Source: Salticus scenicus
Lineage: Eukaryota > Arthropoda > Arachnida > Araneae > Salticidae
Length of the DNA: 64,000 bases
Direction: 5' to 3'
NCBI GenBank assembly: GCA_963930645.1
Contig: OZ005657.1
Coordinates: forward strand, 46,405,153 to 46,469,152
The notes beneath the pieces are model-generated. The model was not told the DNA's origin. It did not search any database and worked only from the letters and a program-made list of their open reading frames with translations. Of the stretch, positions 45,836 through 55,619 are shown one piece after another. A program made the position numbers and the translations under genes. The stretch's first letter is position 1, and every line of letters begins with the position of its first letter.

Positions 45836-46717
45836 TGGAGTTAAAATTTAATTTTAATTTATATAATTTTTATTATTAATTTTTTTAGTTAAGTTTTTTA
45901 CTGTATATGGTCTGAGTATGTGAATGTTTTGTCTGTCCTCTAAAAGCATGTGTGCGAGAATGTGAATTTCTGTACTCTCCCCCTCGGTGCTGCAATCAGC
46001 CCAGTTTTAAGTCATCACTTCACTGCAACAATAAAAGTATGAATGCGTTTCTGCGTAATTTCATTACTTAAAAGCGCTCCTTGTCGCGAAGGGTTAATTC
46101 CCGGCGCAAGTTCAGACAAAACATATGGACTAATAAGTAATTCAGGACTTTCAAATAGGACAGTTCTCACCAACTATCATTTCTGTTTTCAACCTCTGTT
46201 ATTTATCAATTAACGTCCATTGTCGGTATGGTTTAATTCCGGCGTGACTCTCAATTCGTGCGGTGTCCTTCTCCAAGTTCAATCATTTCTAGTCACTAAA
46301 GCGCCCCTTGACGCGAAGGGCTAATCCCCGGCGCAACTTCGGACTATAACCATGGACTCCTCGTTATATAAGACTCTCAAATTAGACATTCTTCATCAAC
46401 AATCATCTCTGTTTTTAATCTCTGTTGCCCTCCTCATTAGAAGCCTAAATTTTGTCTTTTTAAGTAACTGCTGCCCTCTGTCGCGTGGGATTTCATATCT
46501 GGCAGCAATTGTAAAATTTTTTTTTTTTTTTTCTTTCTTTTTTTTTTTTTTTTTTGTGCAATAAACAACGGGGGAGACTTAACCTCTAGAAACGGGCTCT
46601 TTCAGAATTTCACATTGTTATGTGACATTTGTCGTCAGAGCCCCTCTTTGGAGGTTGAAATCGCTCAAAACCGCTGAATAGTGGTGAGCGGCCTCCTTCC
46701 GTCTTTGATATCTTTGA
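45836..46717 (+). repeat. Retrotransposon 3' UTR with internal repeats
   Basis: A motif with TTGTCGCGAAGGGTTAAT and CCCGGCGCAA occurs at 46071 and again at 46298 (period 227 bp). Shorter relatives lie near 46214 (CATTGTCGGTATGGTTTAAT) and 46472 (CCCTCTGTCGCGTGGG). T runs at 46518-46555 precede GTGCAATAAACAACGGG. The end is CGTCTTTGATATCTTTGA, with no poly(A). The repeated motif could be what the reverse transcriptase recognises, but that is speculation. Confidence 0.7.
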
Positions 46718-46732
46718 TATATTCAGATTCAT
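46718..46732. repeat. Target duplication, right copy (15 bp)
   Basis: TATATTCAGATTCAT, identical to 30670-30684. The TCTTTGATA tail overlaps its first bases, so the exact break is uncertain by two or three bases. Confidence 0.9.
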
Positions 46733-47142
46733 ATTATAAATGAATATATATTATAATTATACTCTTTCTAATCAAAGTATTTATATCCATAGTATATTGA
46801 TTGTACAAATATGAGTATTGTGTATATTTTTAAGAAATAAATGACATACAAATTGCAAAAGAAACGCCCACTAGTGGAATTACAGATTTTCAAATGACGT
46901 GAATCTACGTCAGCGGTCGCGAAAGTGTTAATGAGATGGGTGGTGGGTATGTATATATATATATATATGCCAATGACATTTACAGAATAAATTTCTAAGA
47001 ATAAAATTTGAATAATTTGATTATGAATACGTAAAATCATTTTAGTAAATAATATAACATTTTAGAGGGACGCCAAAAGGCGGGGCTTACTATTCAAAAT
47101 AGGAAAAACCCCGACGACCATAGCCTCCTAAATTAGATGCCT

Positions 47143-47415
47143 GTCGCATGGCTCGGAAACTTGGCAACAGTTGAAGCGGTAGATAGCGCCACCTGGTACA
47201 GATTGCGCGATTTTTTATTCAACTGTCACCAATAATTTAAAGAAGTGAATTATGATATATATAATCGACGTTTCTTCGATTCTATTCGCCTTTTATGTAT
47301 ATCGTATCCCACTTTTAAAAATTTTTGGTTGTTGTTGAATAAAAAAGTCGCTTAATCTGTACCAGGTGGCGCTGTCTACCGCTTCAACTGTTGCCAAGTT
47401 TCCGAGCCACGCGAC
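47143..47415. mobile_element. Hairpin MITE (GTCGCATGGCTCGG)
   Basis: The left arm GTCGCATGGCTCGGAAACTT, CAACAGTTGAAGCGGTAGAT, GCGCCACCTGGTACAGATT is repeated in reverse complement from 47350 to 47415 with few mismatches. About 85 bp of the arms pair. The centre is AT-rich and non-coding. No clear target duplication was found. Confidence 0.8.
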
Positions 47416-47464
47416 GACATTGTGTTAAATTTCAAGGCTTTCTTCATATTAGACATTTCTGTAT

Positions 47465-47870
47465 AACAAAGTTGCCAATTTTTATAACTCATTCCCGAGC
47501 ATTTTTAGCTCTGTCTTCAATTCGCACTAGAATTAATGTAGAATATTTCTCTTTAATATGTGATAACCAAAACTGCCAATATTTTAATTTATTCCGGAGC
47601 AGTTTTAGCCCCACCTTTATTTCCCACTACTTTATTTTTAAGAGCAATTTTTTCTTATTTTATCACAGTTATATATTGTGGAAAAAATTCTGTAAATAAA
47701 GTGGTGCGAAATAAAGGCAGACCTAAAATTGTTCCGGAATAAATTAAAATGTTGGCAGATATGTGATAATGATTAAATAAGAGGAAAATCATTTTGAAAA
47801 ATTACTGGTATGTAAAAAAGGCGGAGATAACAATCTCCATGAATAATTTATAAAAGTTGGCAACTCTGTT
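47465..47870. mobile_element. hAT-like MITE containing a second MITE
   Basis: The outer ends are AACAAAGTTGCCAATTTTTA and, reversed, AACAGAGTTGCCAACTTTTA. The interior right part (GGTATGTAAAAAAGGCGGAGA) matches the family at 30360 and 49034. It is opened at 47558-47768 by a related element. Confidence 0.65.
47566..47760. mobile_element. hAT-like MITE, 195 bp, nested
   Basis: Flanked by an exact 8-bp duplication, ATGTGATA (47558-47565 and 47761-47768). The arms are CTGCCAATATTTTAATTTAT and, reversed, CTGCCAACATTTTAATTTAT, continuing TCCGGA. The left tip has about five extra bases. It is closely related to the element at 50325-50519, also 195 bp. Confidence 0.8.
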
Positions 47871-48187
47871 GTAAAAATGGTGGAAAAAATTAAGGAAATT
47901 CAAGGACTATATGAACCATGTGTAAAAATTGGTGCTTTTTGGTTTGTTTTAACAATAAAATCCATATATGGGCATGGCTGTCAAATTTTTAATTAAAAAA
48001 AAAAAAAAGTTTTTTCATGCTAATGTTTACATAAAGGAATTTACCTAGTAATAATTTTGCTTATAACCAATGTATTTGTCATTCTTTCAGATATTATTAA
48101 TCCGTTCTTAAACTTTGCGCCTCTGTATAAATGTATGCAAAAATTTTTAAGAGATTCTAGGGCGGTTTAAAAAGACTGAGAATTGCA
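47871..48187. other. Intergenic, no gene seen
   Basis: AT-rich sequence with an A run near 47996. Confidence 0.4.
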
Positions 48188-48474
48188 TAAACACTTTCGT
48201 GACCAAGAGCATGTTTTTGTCTTTTTGACAGCAAAGTCTGCCTGTGAGCGTTATTCTCCCAACATATAATATTTCAGAACAAAGTTTTTTGCATTCCCAT
48301 TTATAATACAAATGGATATCCGTTATAATTATGCTCTTTCTAATCAAGGAAATTGTATTCATAGTATATTAATTGTATAAATATGAATATTGGGCATATT
48401 CTTAAGAAATAAATAACACGAGTTACAGATTTTCAAATGACGTGAATCTACGTCAGTGGTCGCGAAAGTGTTAA
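48188..48474. mobile_element. TTAA MITE (CACTTTCGCGACC), unsplit copy
   Basis: The left end reads TAAACACTTTCGTGACC, with one base of the TTAA changed. The right end reads GGTCGCGAAAGTGTTAA. At 287 bp it serves as the reference for the split copy at 30572-46931 and shares all interior blocks with it. Confidence 0.85.
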
Positions 48475-49033
48475 TATCAATTACCGAATTCGGATACTTC
48501 ATATTCACCCTTTCATGACCTGACGTTTTCTGGTACATTTTAGCACTTATGTGCATCCGTGATTCGTACGGCGACGCCTTTTTTCAAGGACTCTTCCACT
48601 AGTATTTTTTGTACAATGTATTTCCTTTTAAGTTTTAATGCTTTTTCACATCAAAAATTGATATAATATTACTGGTGCAGAAAATCAAGAAAATTCAAGG
48701 ACTGTTTGAACCATGCCGTCTATGAGCGCTATCGACTGCTCATGGTCATGACTACACTAGTTTCTTGGTTACCTATAACACTGTTTATTCTGTAAATTTT
48801 AAAAACTTGTATGTTTCATTATTTAGCTAAATCATACACAAGGTTTGCATTATTGCAGTCAGTGCGAAAAATACATTAATTAGGAAGAGAATTTTTCCTT
48901 CGTATGTTCTTTTATGTAATCATTAGCTCATAAAAACTTTTTCTTTGACAATACAACATTCAAACGCAACGCCTATATCTGAATTTTATTGTTTAAAAAA
49001 GTAACCTAAAACACCCACTTAAGAGGTTAAAAT
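48475..49033. other. Intergenic, no gene seen
   Basis: Unremarkable sequence. A short stretch near 48710-48760 (CATGCCGTCTATGAGCGCTA) is GC-richer but has no open frame. Confidence 0.4.
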
Positions 49034-49245
49034 CATACCTGCCAACCATCTCATTAATAAGCGTAAAATTGTTAACGCCCCATTTTCTACACCACTTTAC
49101 TTTTAGAGTAAATCTCTGCAAATGTTGTTACTATTAAATAAGAATAAAATTACTCTAAAGTGAATAAAGTTACTCTAAATGACTGGTGTTAAAAAGGCGA
49201 GTAGTAAAAATTTTACGCTTCATAATGAGATGGTTGGCAGGTATG
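49034..49245. mobile_element. hAT-like MITE, uninterrupted reference copy
   Basis: The termini are CATACCTGCCAACCATCTCA in inverted orientation and match over 22 bp. The interior has TTTTAGAGTAAAT... TACTATTAAATAAGAATAAA and GGTGTTAAAAAGGCGAG. The flanks (GTTAAAAT and GTTCTAAT) are similar but not identical. It is the same family as the outer element at 30360-46950. Confidence 0.75.
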
Positions 49246-49309
49246 TTCTAATCCTAGGTCTGTATAACGTGTGAAGCGATTTTTTTTTTCTCTTTTTTTT
49301 CTAATTGTC

Positions 49310-49348
<39 letters not shown>

Positions 49349-49546
49349 GCTATAACCAGGGTTCTTACAAAAGAAAATTCGGATAAAACAATTTTTATGT
49401 AACATTTTTTAAAATAGATATCAACGAATATCAAAGATTAGTCAAGTCTAAAATTACTAATAAAAATAGAGGTATTTAAATTTCCTTTTGTGAGAACCTT
49501 GTGTATAGCACATATGCACATACTATGCAGATGCATAATATATATA
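49246..49546. other. Intergenic with a long A run
   Basis: A run at about 49315-49344; nothing else recognised. Confidence 0.5.
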
Positions 49547-49927
49547 TCTGTACTGATAAGTATAAAGGATTTATTCCAAAAATGTCGATTTTGAGTTTAG
49601 TACATAGTCAGACCCAGAAAAAAATTCTCTATCGATTGGTATAAAGGATTTAAATCCATGTCATTTAGTCTTTGAGAAAATCCATTGGTAAAAAAAGATT
49701 CAAATCAGAAATTTAGCATTAATCTTTGTATAAAATATTTAATTCAATTTTTTCCCTTTATTAAATGAAGGTTGACAATCACTGAACGGTATAAAGGGTA
49801 TAAATCAACATAATCCCTTTTTCCTAATCGATTCTTCCGATTAGTTTTTAGTTAGTTTAACTTTATTTTTCGTCTCCCGAAATATCAAGAATATGGACTT
49901 AAATCCTTTATACTTATCAGTACAGAT
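49547..49927. mobile_element. MITE with 27-bp TIR, copy 2
   Basis: Same element as 617-998, in the opposite orientation, with ends CTGTACTGATAAGTATAAAG and the inverse ending CAGTACAG. The interior aligns throughout, for example TCATTTAGTCTTTGAGAAAA and its complement near 865. Confidence 0.8.
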
Positions 49928-49982
49928 ATATTCAGTAATAGGACATATTATATGTTTATTTTAATTTTTGTGCTATACAATG

Positions 49983-50013
<31 letters not shown>

Positions 50014-50115
50014 CATAAAGGATTAGTTACAGTAAAGAGTATACATGGTGTTTCTTTTTTTAAATGACACTACTGCGATCCGAGTGTAGCTCGAACAATC
50101 AGCTGGCCGGAATGC

Positions 50116-50316
50116 ATAACTGCTGACATCCTAATTAATATTTCATAGTATTGTTAGTACCTCCTTCTTTTTCACACCACTCTTTTTTTAGAGTATTTTT
50201 CTTCTTATTTAATGGTAAATACGTTTGAAGATAATTACTCTAAAGATAAAGTGGCGTGGAAAAAGGGGTGAGAACTAACAATACTACAGAATATTATTTA
50301 GGATGTTGGCAGCTAT
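50116..50316. mobile_element. hAT-like MITE, first of a tandem pair
   Basis: The 201-bp element has ends ATAACTGCTGACATCCTAAT and, reversed, ATAGCTGCCAACATCCTAAA. It is flanked by CGGAATGC (50108-50115) and GGGAATGC (50317-50324), an 8-bp duplication with one mismatch. The right duplication is also the left duplication of the next element. Confidence 0.8.
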
Positions 50317-50324
50317 GGGAATGC

Positions 50325-50519
50325 ATAGATGCGAACATTTTAATTCATTCCGGAGTATTTTTAGTCCCACCTTTATTTCGCGCCGCTTTATTTATATAAA
50401 AAATTTCTCCAATATATAACTTCCATATTATAAGAAAAACTTACTCTTAAAATATAAGTGGTATGAGATGTAGGCAGGGCTAAAAATACTCCGGAATAAA
50501 TTAAAATGTTGGCATCTAT
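50325..50519. mobile_element. hAT-like MITE, second of a tandem pair
   Basis: The 195-bp element has ends ATAGATGCGAACATTTTAAT and, reversed, ATAGATGCCAACATTTTAAT. It is flanked by exact GGGAATGC (50317-50324 and 50520-50527). Related to 47566-47760. Confidence 0.85.
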
Positions 50520-50527
50520 GGGAATGC

Positions 50528-52891
50528 CACAAAAAGTTGTAGGAGGACTGACGACCTTGTAAAAAGGATTCCGTGTGTGTGTGGAGTGTGTGGGGGGGGG
50601 GGGGAGGGGAGAGAAATGTCATCGCTAGAGCAGGCGACTTTTTTTTATATTCTTTTCAGACCACTATTATCTTAAAATAAAATTTATAATACATTTATAT
50701 AGGTAAAGTGCAGATTTACTTGTATATGTTATAAATTGTTTTGCTTGGAAATAGTAGTATGAGAAGTATTAAGAAAAAGTCGCCTGTGGCAACCCTGCTA
50801 TAGGGTCATGTTCTTCCTCATGCTTTGGTGGTTCATATAGCTGAAAATACCAATGATATACAAATGAAATTTCATAATATCAATTCATGACTGCGTTAAA
50901 TTCTTTCTATAAACAGAAAAATGTATAAATAGAAGAAATTTTAGCGCTTTATTCAGCAAACTCGAATACATAGAATTTTATTTACGAATTTTACTTCTTC
51001 GGTAAAATTTCAGTTGTGACATTGAACAACCGCTTTCAATGTGACCAACGTTTTCGTGGCATCTTGTAAAAAAAAAAAAAAAAAAAAAAAAAAGTTAACG
51101 GGCGAACATAATGGGTCGCCAAGAATATTCGTCACAATCTGTTTAACAGTGTTGTCAACTCTGGCTGATTTTTAATTCAATAATTACTAATAATGTTCGA
51201 TTGTAAAGTTTGCCTAATCGCTTAGAAGACCGATAGTCTATTATGTAAATCAAGTATCACATCTCAAAATTGGTCATTATTGAATAAAAATTCCGCCAGA
51301 TGTGGCAACACTGCTGTTTAATGTTCCCTATTTTAATATATTAAAAGGAAGAAATCTTTTAATATATTAAAAGAAGAAAAAAAAAAAAAGTAGTTTTTTT
51401 TTTTTTTTTTTTTTTTTCAAAAATATGAAATATAAAGACAATTTCGATCAAACTTCAAAATCTAGGGGGGTTAGGGGTCAGTGCACACCCCTGAGCGATA
51501 CCTACTTGCACCCGTGGTTATTATTACTTCTAAACTCACGATATGCGATACCTACTCCACATTCCATTGGCAGAAAAACAGTTTTACTGGCAGAGTTCCC
51601 ACACCACTCAAGCCTACGAGAAAATTATTCTAGGAGGGGTAAATTCATTTTACGAAAAAACAATCTAATCGTGAAAAAAAAAAACTAAACTAAATTTTTC
51701 ACCAATCTAATACGTTTAATAAGTTTTAAACGAAATAGAATTGTTGGAGATTCTTTTCAATATTCTTAATTACTTTTATTTACTATTAAAAAAAGGTGAG
51801 TGGGGGGGGGGGCTTGTTATACCTATTCCGTGTGTTCAAAGTTCTTGTATGTAAGTTACAAGTTGGTTACAAGTTGCATGTATGTTATGTGTAAGCAATA
51901 TGTAAACAAATAAGGAATGGATGTAGAGAAATATAATATAGATTATGCATGAAATATAGTATATCCAACATGACGGAATTAAAAAAGGAAAAAGTTTCAA
52001 GTATTTACTAATTTTAAATATTCTGATACTTAAAAAAAAAAAAAAAAAAAAAATGTACCAATATGACAGGATTAAAATTATTTAATCTTTTAAACACAAT
52101 TTTAAAATATTAATTTATTTTCGTTAAGCTTTAAAAATTATATATTTTATTTGTGCTTTGTAATATTTTAATGAAATTACATCACAAAATTATGGAAAAT
52201 AATTAAAAATAATAATAACAATATTCTATTTTAAATATTTTTCTGACTTTACATAATATTAGAACAAGGTTGGAAAGCTCACGCGTGCATTATAATTAGC
52301 GCATGAATCATTAACGAATCGAATAACCTAAACTAATGTTTGTGTTATGTAAGTGCAAATTTTTATACAGCAGTAAATTTCGCTTAATTTTTTAAGTTGT
52401 TCCGTTTATTATTTAAACCGTGATAATGCAGCTATTAAACAGGACTTTGGTCCAGCACATTTATCAAAACATATGATAATTTAAAACATTTGGCTAAAAA
52501 TAATGATTATAGTTGTTTTCAAAACTTTGATAAGATTGTACACAGAAATAACCATAAATGAATTAAATAATTAAATAAATAAATTCTGTTTGTTAAACAT
52601 ATATTTCTATAAAATGATACTTAAGCAAAATCTGAAAATTGTGCTGAAAAATAGTTCTCACTCATGTTTAAGAAAAAGTATTTATAACGATAAAACCAGT
52701 TGCAAACTGCATTAAAAAAAGCAACTACACGCCATTCGAAATAATAATATATCAGCGTTTTTTTTTTTTTTTTTTTAAATAAAATATTACTTAAATTTTG
52801 GGAGTTTAAGTTTTGCAGCATATTGAGACACTTTTTAAATAATAATAATAATAATAAAACAATAAATAATCACCACAGTATATAACCCCAT
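50528..52891. other. Intergenic, no gene seen
   Basis: GT/G-rich microsatellite at 50575-50605, A runs at 51067-51092, 51377-51388 and 52031-52053, and a T run at 51397-51417. The frame at 51425-51688 has no motifs. Confidence 0.5.
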
Positions 52892-53137
52892 CAGTGGCCA
52901 AGCATTTCTGCGCTCAAAGCTGGTTGATGAGAAGTGGCGAGTTCGATCCCAGGTTGTGCTCATTGATCTACCCGTTCGGAATTTTCCGTGGTTTGTTCCG
53001 AAATGCGCGTAAATACGGGCTAGAACTCCTTAGAATGATCCCCCCTCCCCCCCCCCCCCCCACGGAGGGCATTCCATCTATAAGTCTAGGATCTTAGTGT
53101 AGTCAATCGGCCTTAAGCCACATAACTACAACCAAGG
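52892..53137 (+). mobile_element. tRNA-derived SINE, family 1, best copy
   Basis: A-box-like CAGTGGCCAAGCATTTCTG, then CTCAAAGCTGGTTGATGAG and a good B-box, GAGTTCGATCCCAGG. The body follows: CCGTTCGGAATTTTCCGTGG, GCGCGTAAATACGGGCTAG, a C run, CACGGAGGGCATTCCAT and TGTAGTCAATCGGCCTTAAG. GTATATAA occurs just left (about 52878) and just right (about 53137) and may be the target duplication. Confidence 0.75.
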
Positions 53138-54221
53138 TATATAAACGAAACCACCAACTTTTTGAAATTCAACATTGCTTAACAAACACGAGTACATTTT
53201 ATAAAAACAATGCAACAATAAAAGGAAGCATTTAAATTTGAAAGGAAAAAAGGTTACCATAGGTGCGAAGTTATTACCAATTGAAAATAAATTTCATACC
53301 ACTATTTAGGAATAGTAATTTTCGTCTTATTGAATCGCAGATAATTCTAAAATGTACTTTAAAAAAAATTCTGGTACAAGAGTTACGGACAATCGGTAAT
53401 TACTTGGCGTTTATAAATCACTTGGTATAGTGTTGAAGTCTCCCGATTTTTCCGGTACACACTTTAGCAGATAGTTTCTTGAAAAAAAAAAAAAAAAAGT
53501 CTGTTTATTTAACCGTAGAAAATAAATGAAAGATAGATTTCTATTTAAAAAAAAAAAAAAAAAAAAATAGTAGCGATAAGTAAAATTTAAAAATTCTAAA
53601 TAACAGTAACTATGTATATAAGTTAATTAAAATACATAATGAGGTATATATATGACATAGCTGCATTTCAAATGGGTAAAAGCTTTTCTCCAAAGAAAAA
53701 TACGGAAAATGTTACCTTGCTTTTGAAATTTTAGTCGATGCAACTAAATTTTGCTCCGATGTCCGTCAGAGTTTCTCACATTTTTTTTCGATCCGAAAAC
53801 ACGCGACCGTTACAGAAGAAAGAGAGGATGTTCTTAAATTGGCCTGGATTTATTATATGAGCGTAGTTGGATTAATTAAATTTATTGCATCCGTTCATGA
53901 AAAAAAAAAAAAAAAAAAAAGAATTATTGGTTCTTTTCAAATGTTAAAGGTTATTAATGAAAACGTAAAAATCAGTTTTCCTTTTCATTTCATATATTTC
54001 ATTTTTTTTTTTTTTTTTTTTTTTTTTTTGTAATGTGAAAAAGACTATTTTTTATGTATTTATTTAATTTTTGTATCTACAGAAAAATTAAATCTTAGCA
54101 TCAGTTAATTACGGTTAAATAGTTAATTATTTTTCAATGAATTGAGTGGTTTAAGTAGATTTTCACGTGGCACTAAGATCCATGCAGTAGGCGATCAGAG
54201 ATAGTCTGGGATTCATCTCTA
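53138..54221. other. Intergenic, no gene seen
   Basis: A runs at 53480-53497, 53547-53567 and 53901-53919 and a T run at 54003-54029. No supported coding sequence. Confidence 0.5.
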
Positions 54222-54300
54222 GCAGTGGCCCGGGGACATACCATCACAATTTTGATTCCTCGCTGTGAGGATGGCATCCCTACTCCTGAAACAACCAAAG
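54222..54300 (+). mobile_element. SINE-like repeat, family 2, fragment
   Basis: GCAGTGGCCCGGGGACATAC, CATCACAATTTTGATTCCTC and GATGGCATCCCTACTCC match the minus-strand copy at 19700-19860. A detached terminus with CCAACCAACCAACC occurs at 54690-54722 in reverse orientation. Confidence 0.5.
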
Positions 54301-55334
54301 GTACTATTTTTACGGAACGTGAGTATTTTTCAGTGAAAGAATGTTGTTATCCATTTTAGAAATCTCGAAATCAATTTCAATCAAAAAACGTGCTATAAAT
54401 CTTAAAGTGTTACATTGGTTTGTAAATTTAAAAAAAATAATTTTTGTTTCGATTTTTTTTTTTATTTAATAACACAATATGTCTAGAATATTCTTCCAAA
54501 GTTTCAAGTCTATCGGAGTAACTGTCTAGAAGAGAAAGCCTTTGGAAATTCCCCTCATTAGGATTGTTTTATTCCTATTTAAAATTTTAATCGCTTTTTC
54601 TAAAAACACTGTTTTTGAATTCGGTGAACAGAATTTCTCCAAAACTAATGCATCGATCTTATTGAAATTTAATTTCCTATTGTGCAGCACTGCAACGCAA
54701 AATCCAACCAACCAACCAACCTTACTGAAATTTTGCACACTTCTTCAAAATAGACTAGAGATTGCAAGGAGGTTTATTTATTTATTTTTTTTTCTCTTGA
54801 TTACAATTAATTTTAGAAAGCTACACGTGGAGTAAATTGTACCGAAAATTGTACTGTTTTACATAAAATTCTGCCAAAAATTGAAATTTTTATTTTAAAT
54901 CCTTTGCACGAGTTATACATATCGACAAATAGAAAAAATTCGGATTTTTAATTTCAGATAAAGCTATCATGAGTTATCCTCTAAAAAATCTCTGAAAACC
55001 GGCTGAATTTTCCGAATTTTTTTTATGAAAATTTAATAAAACATTGTTTAAACGTTACTCTTTTATATGTTTTATATATTTTATTTATTAAAAAATATAG
55101 AAGAAAATATGCTTTTTTTTTTTAACTTTCGGAAACTATTTTACCCCTTAAAGAATATTCAGCAAAGAAAAAACATACAAAGAAAGAGTATTTTAAAAAT
55201 CATTAGTGTTAAAAATTTGAATGTTGTTTTTCTTGTGTACATATCTGACAAAAATTAGCTTGATTGCTAATCACATAAAGGTTATGGTTTAAATCCGTAA
55301 TTAGATTTCACGTCTCACTTTTTTTATGTATTGA
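54301..55334. other. Intergenic, no gene seen
   Basis: AT-rich. Frames at 54542 (+) and 54526 (-) overlap the SINE terminus and each other and show no domain. Confidence 0.45.
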
Positions 55335-55619
55335 ACTTGTTCTGATCTGAGCTTTATTGGCCTCTTTTGGCTGGAAAGCTTTGGACCCTCCCTTCCTCCC
55401 CCCTACAGCCCAGATATTGCCCCGAGCGATTTTCATCTTTTCCGCTATCTCAAACATCGTCTTGGCGGCAGACGCTACAATGATGACGAAGACGTGAAAA
55501 CGGCCGTGATATCTTGGTTATCGGAGCAGTCGGCAAGTTTCTATGAAGAGGGTGTTAAAAATCTAGTTGTAAGGTATGATAAGTATTTAAACAAACTTGG
55601 CAACTATATCGAAAAATAG
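55335..55619 (+). pseudogene. Mariner transposase, C-terminal fragment
   Basis: The frame is open from 55335 and ends at TAG 55617-55619, 94 codons. It holds PPYSPDIAPSDFHLFRYLKH with the third catalytic aspartate of the DDxD triad. It then reads LGGRRYNDDEDVKTAVISWL and a C-terminus, KYLNKLGNYIEK, characteristic of mariner transposases. The first two catalytic aspartates and the DNA-binding domain are absent, so it is 5'-truncated. The sequence after it (CAAACGGCCCTTAC near 55689) may be part of the mariner 3' end. This lineage differs from the decayed element at 7737. Confidence 0.85.

Larger units (their letters stand above)
30685..46717 (+). mobile_element. Non-LTR retrotransposon (I/R1-like, with RNase H), third level
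   Basis: The element lies between exact 15-bp target duplications. It spans 16,033 bp, of which 5,736 bp (35427-41162) are a later DNA transposon plus its 3-bp duplication. The element itself is therefore about 10.3 kb. Order: 5' UTR with tandem monomers (30685-34456), ORF1 (34457-35426 continuing at 41163-42154), a 90-bp gap, ORF2 (42245-45835) and a 3' UTR (45836-46717). The 3' end has no poly(A). It closes with two copies of TCTTTGATA, like the short repeat tails of I-type elements. RNase H plus an endonuclease of AP type places it in the I/R1/LOA/Nimb assemblage; the exact clade needs a tree. Intact ORF2 and an exact target duplication suggest recent insertion. Confidence 0.9.
30572..46931. 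mobile_element. Second level: TTAA MITE split by a retrotransposon
   Basis: The outer ends are TTAACACTTTCGCGACC at 30572-30588 and its inverse at 46915-46931. The left half runs to 30684 and the right half starts at 46733. Placed together they match the unsplit copy at 48188-48474 block for block (GTTATTCTCCCAA, AATATTTCAGAACAAA, then TAATTATACTCTTTCTAATC, CAAATGACGTGAATCTACGT). The unsplit length of this copy would be about 312 bp including both TTAA. TTAA targets suggest a piggyBac-like or Kolobok-like source. Confidence 0.85.
30360..46950. mobile_element. Outermost element of the nest: split hAT-like MITE
   Basis: The left part starts ATATCTGCCAAAGATCTCAT and continues through the diagnostic interior (CATTTTTTAGAGTCATTTTA, then GGTGTGGAAAAAGGGGCG) to TTACACTTA at 30571. 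The right part is only TGAGATGGGTGGTGGGTAT at 46932-46950. Joined across the TTAA insertion it reads like the uninterrupted copy at 49034-49245, whose right end has the same ACGCTTCATAATGAGATGG order. It is therefore a ~230-bp MITE opened by a 16.4-kb insertion. Confidence 0.75.
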
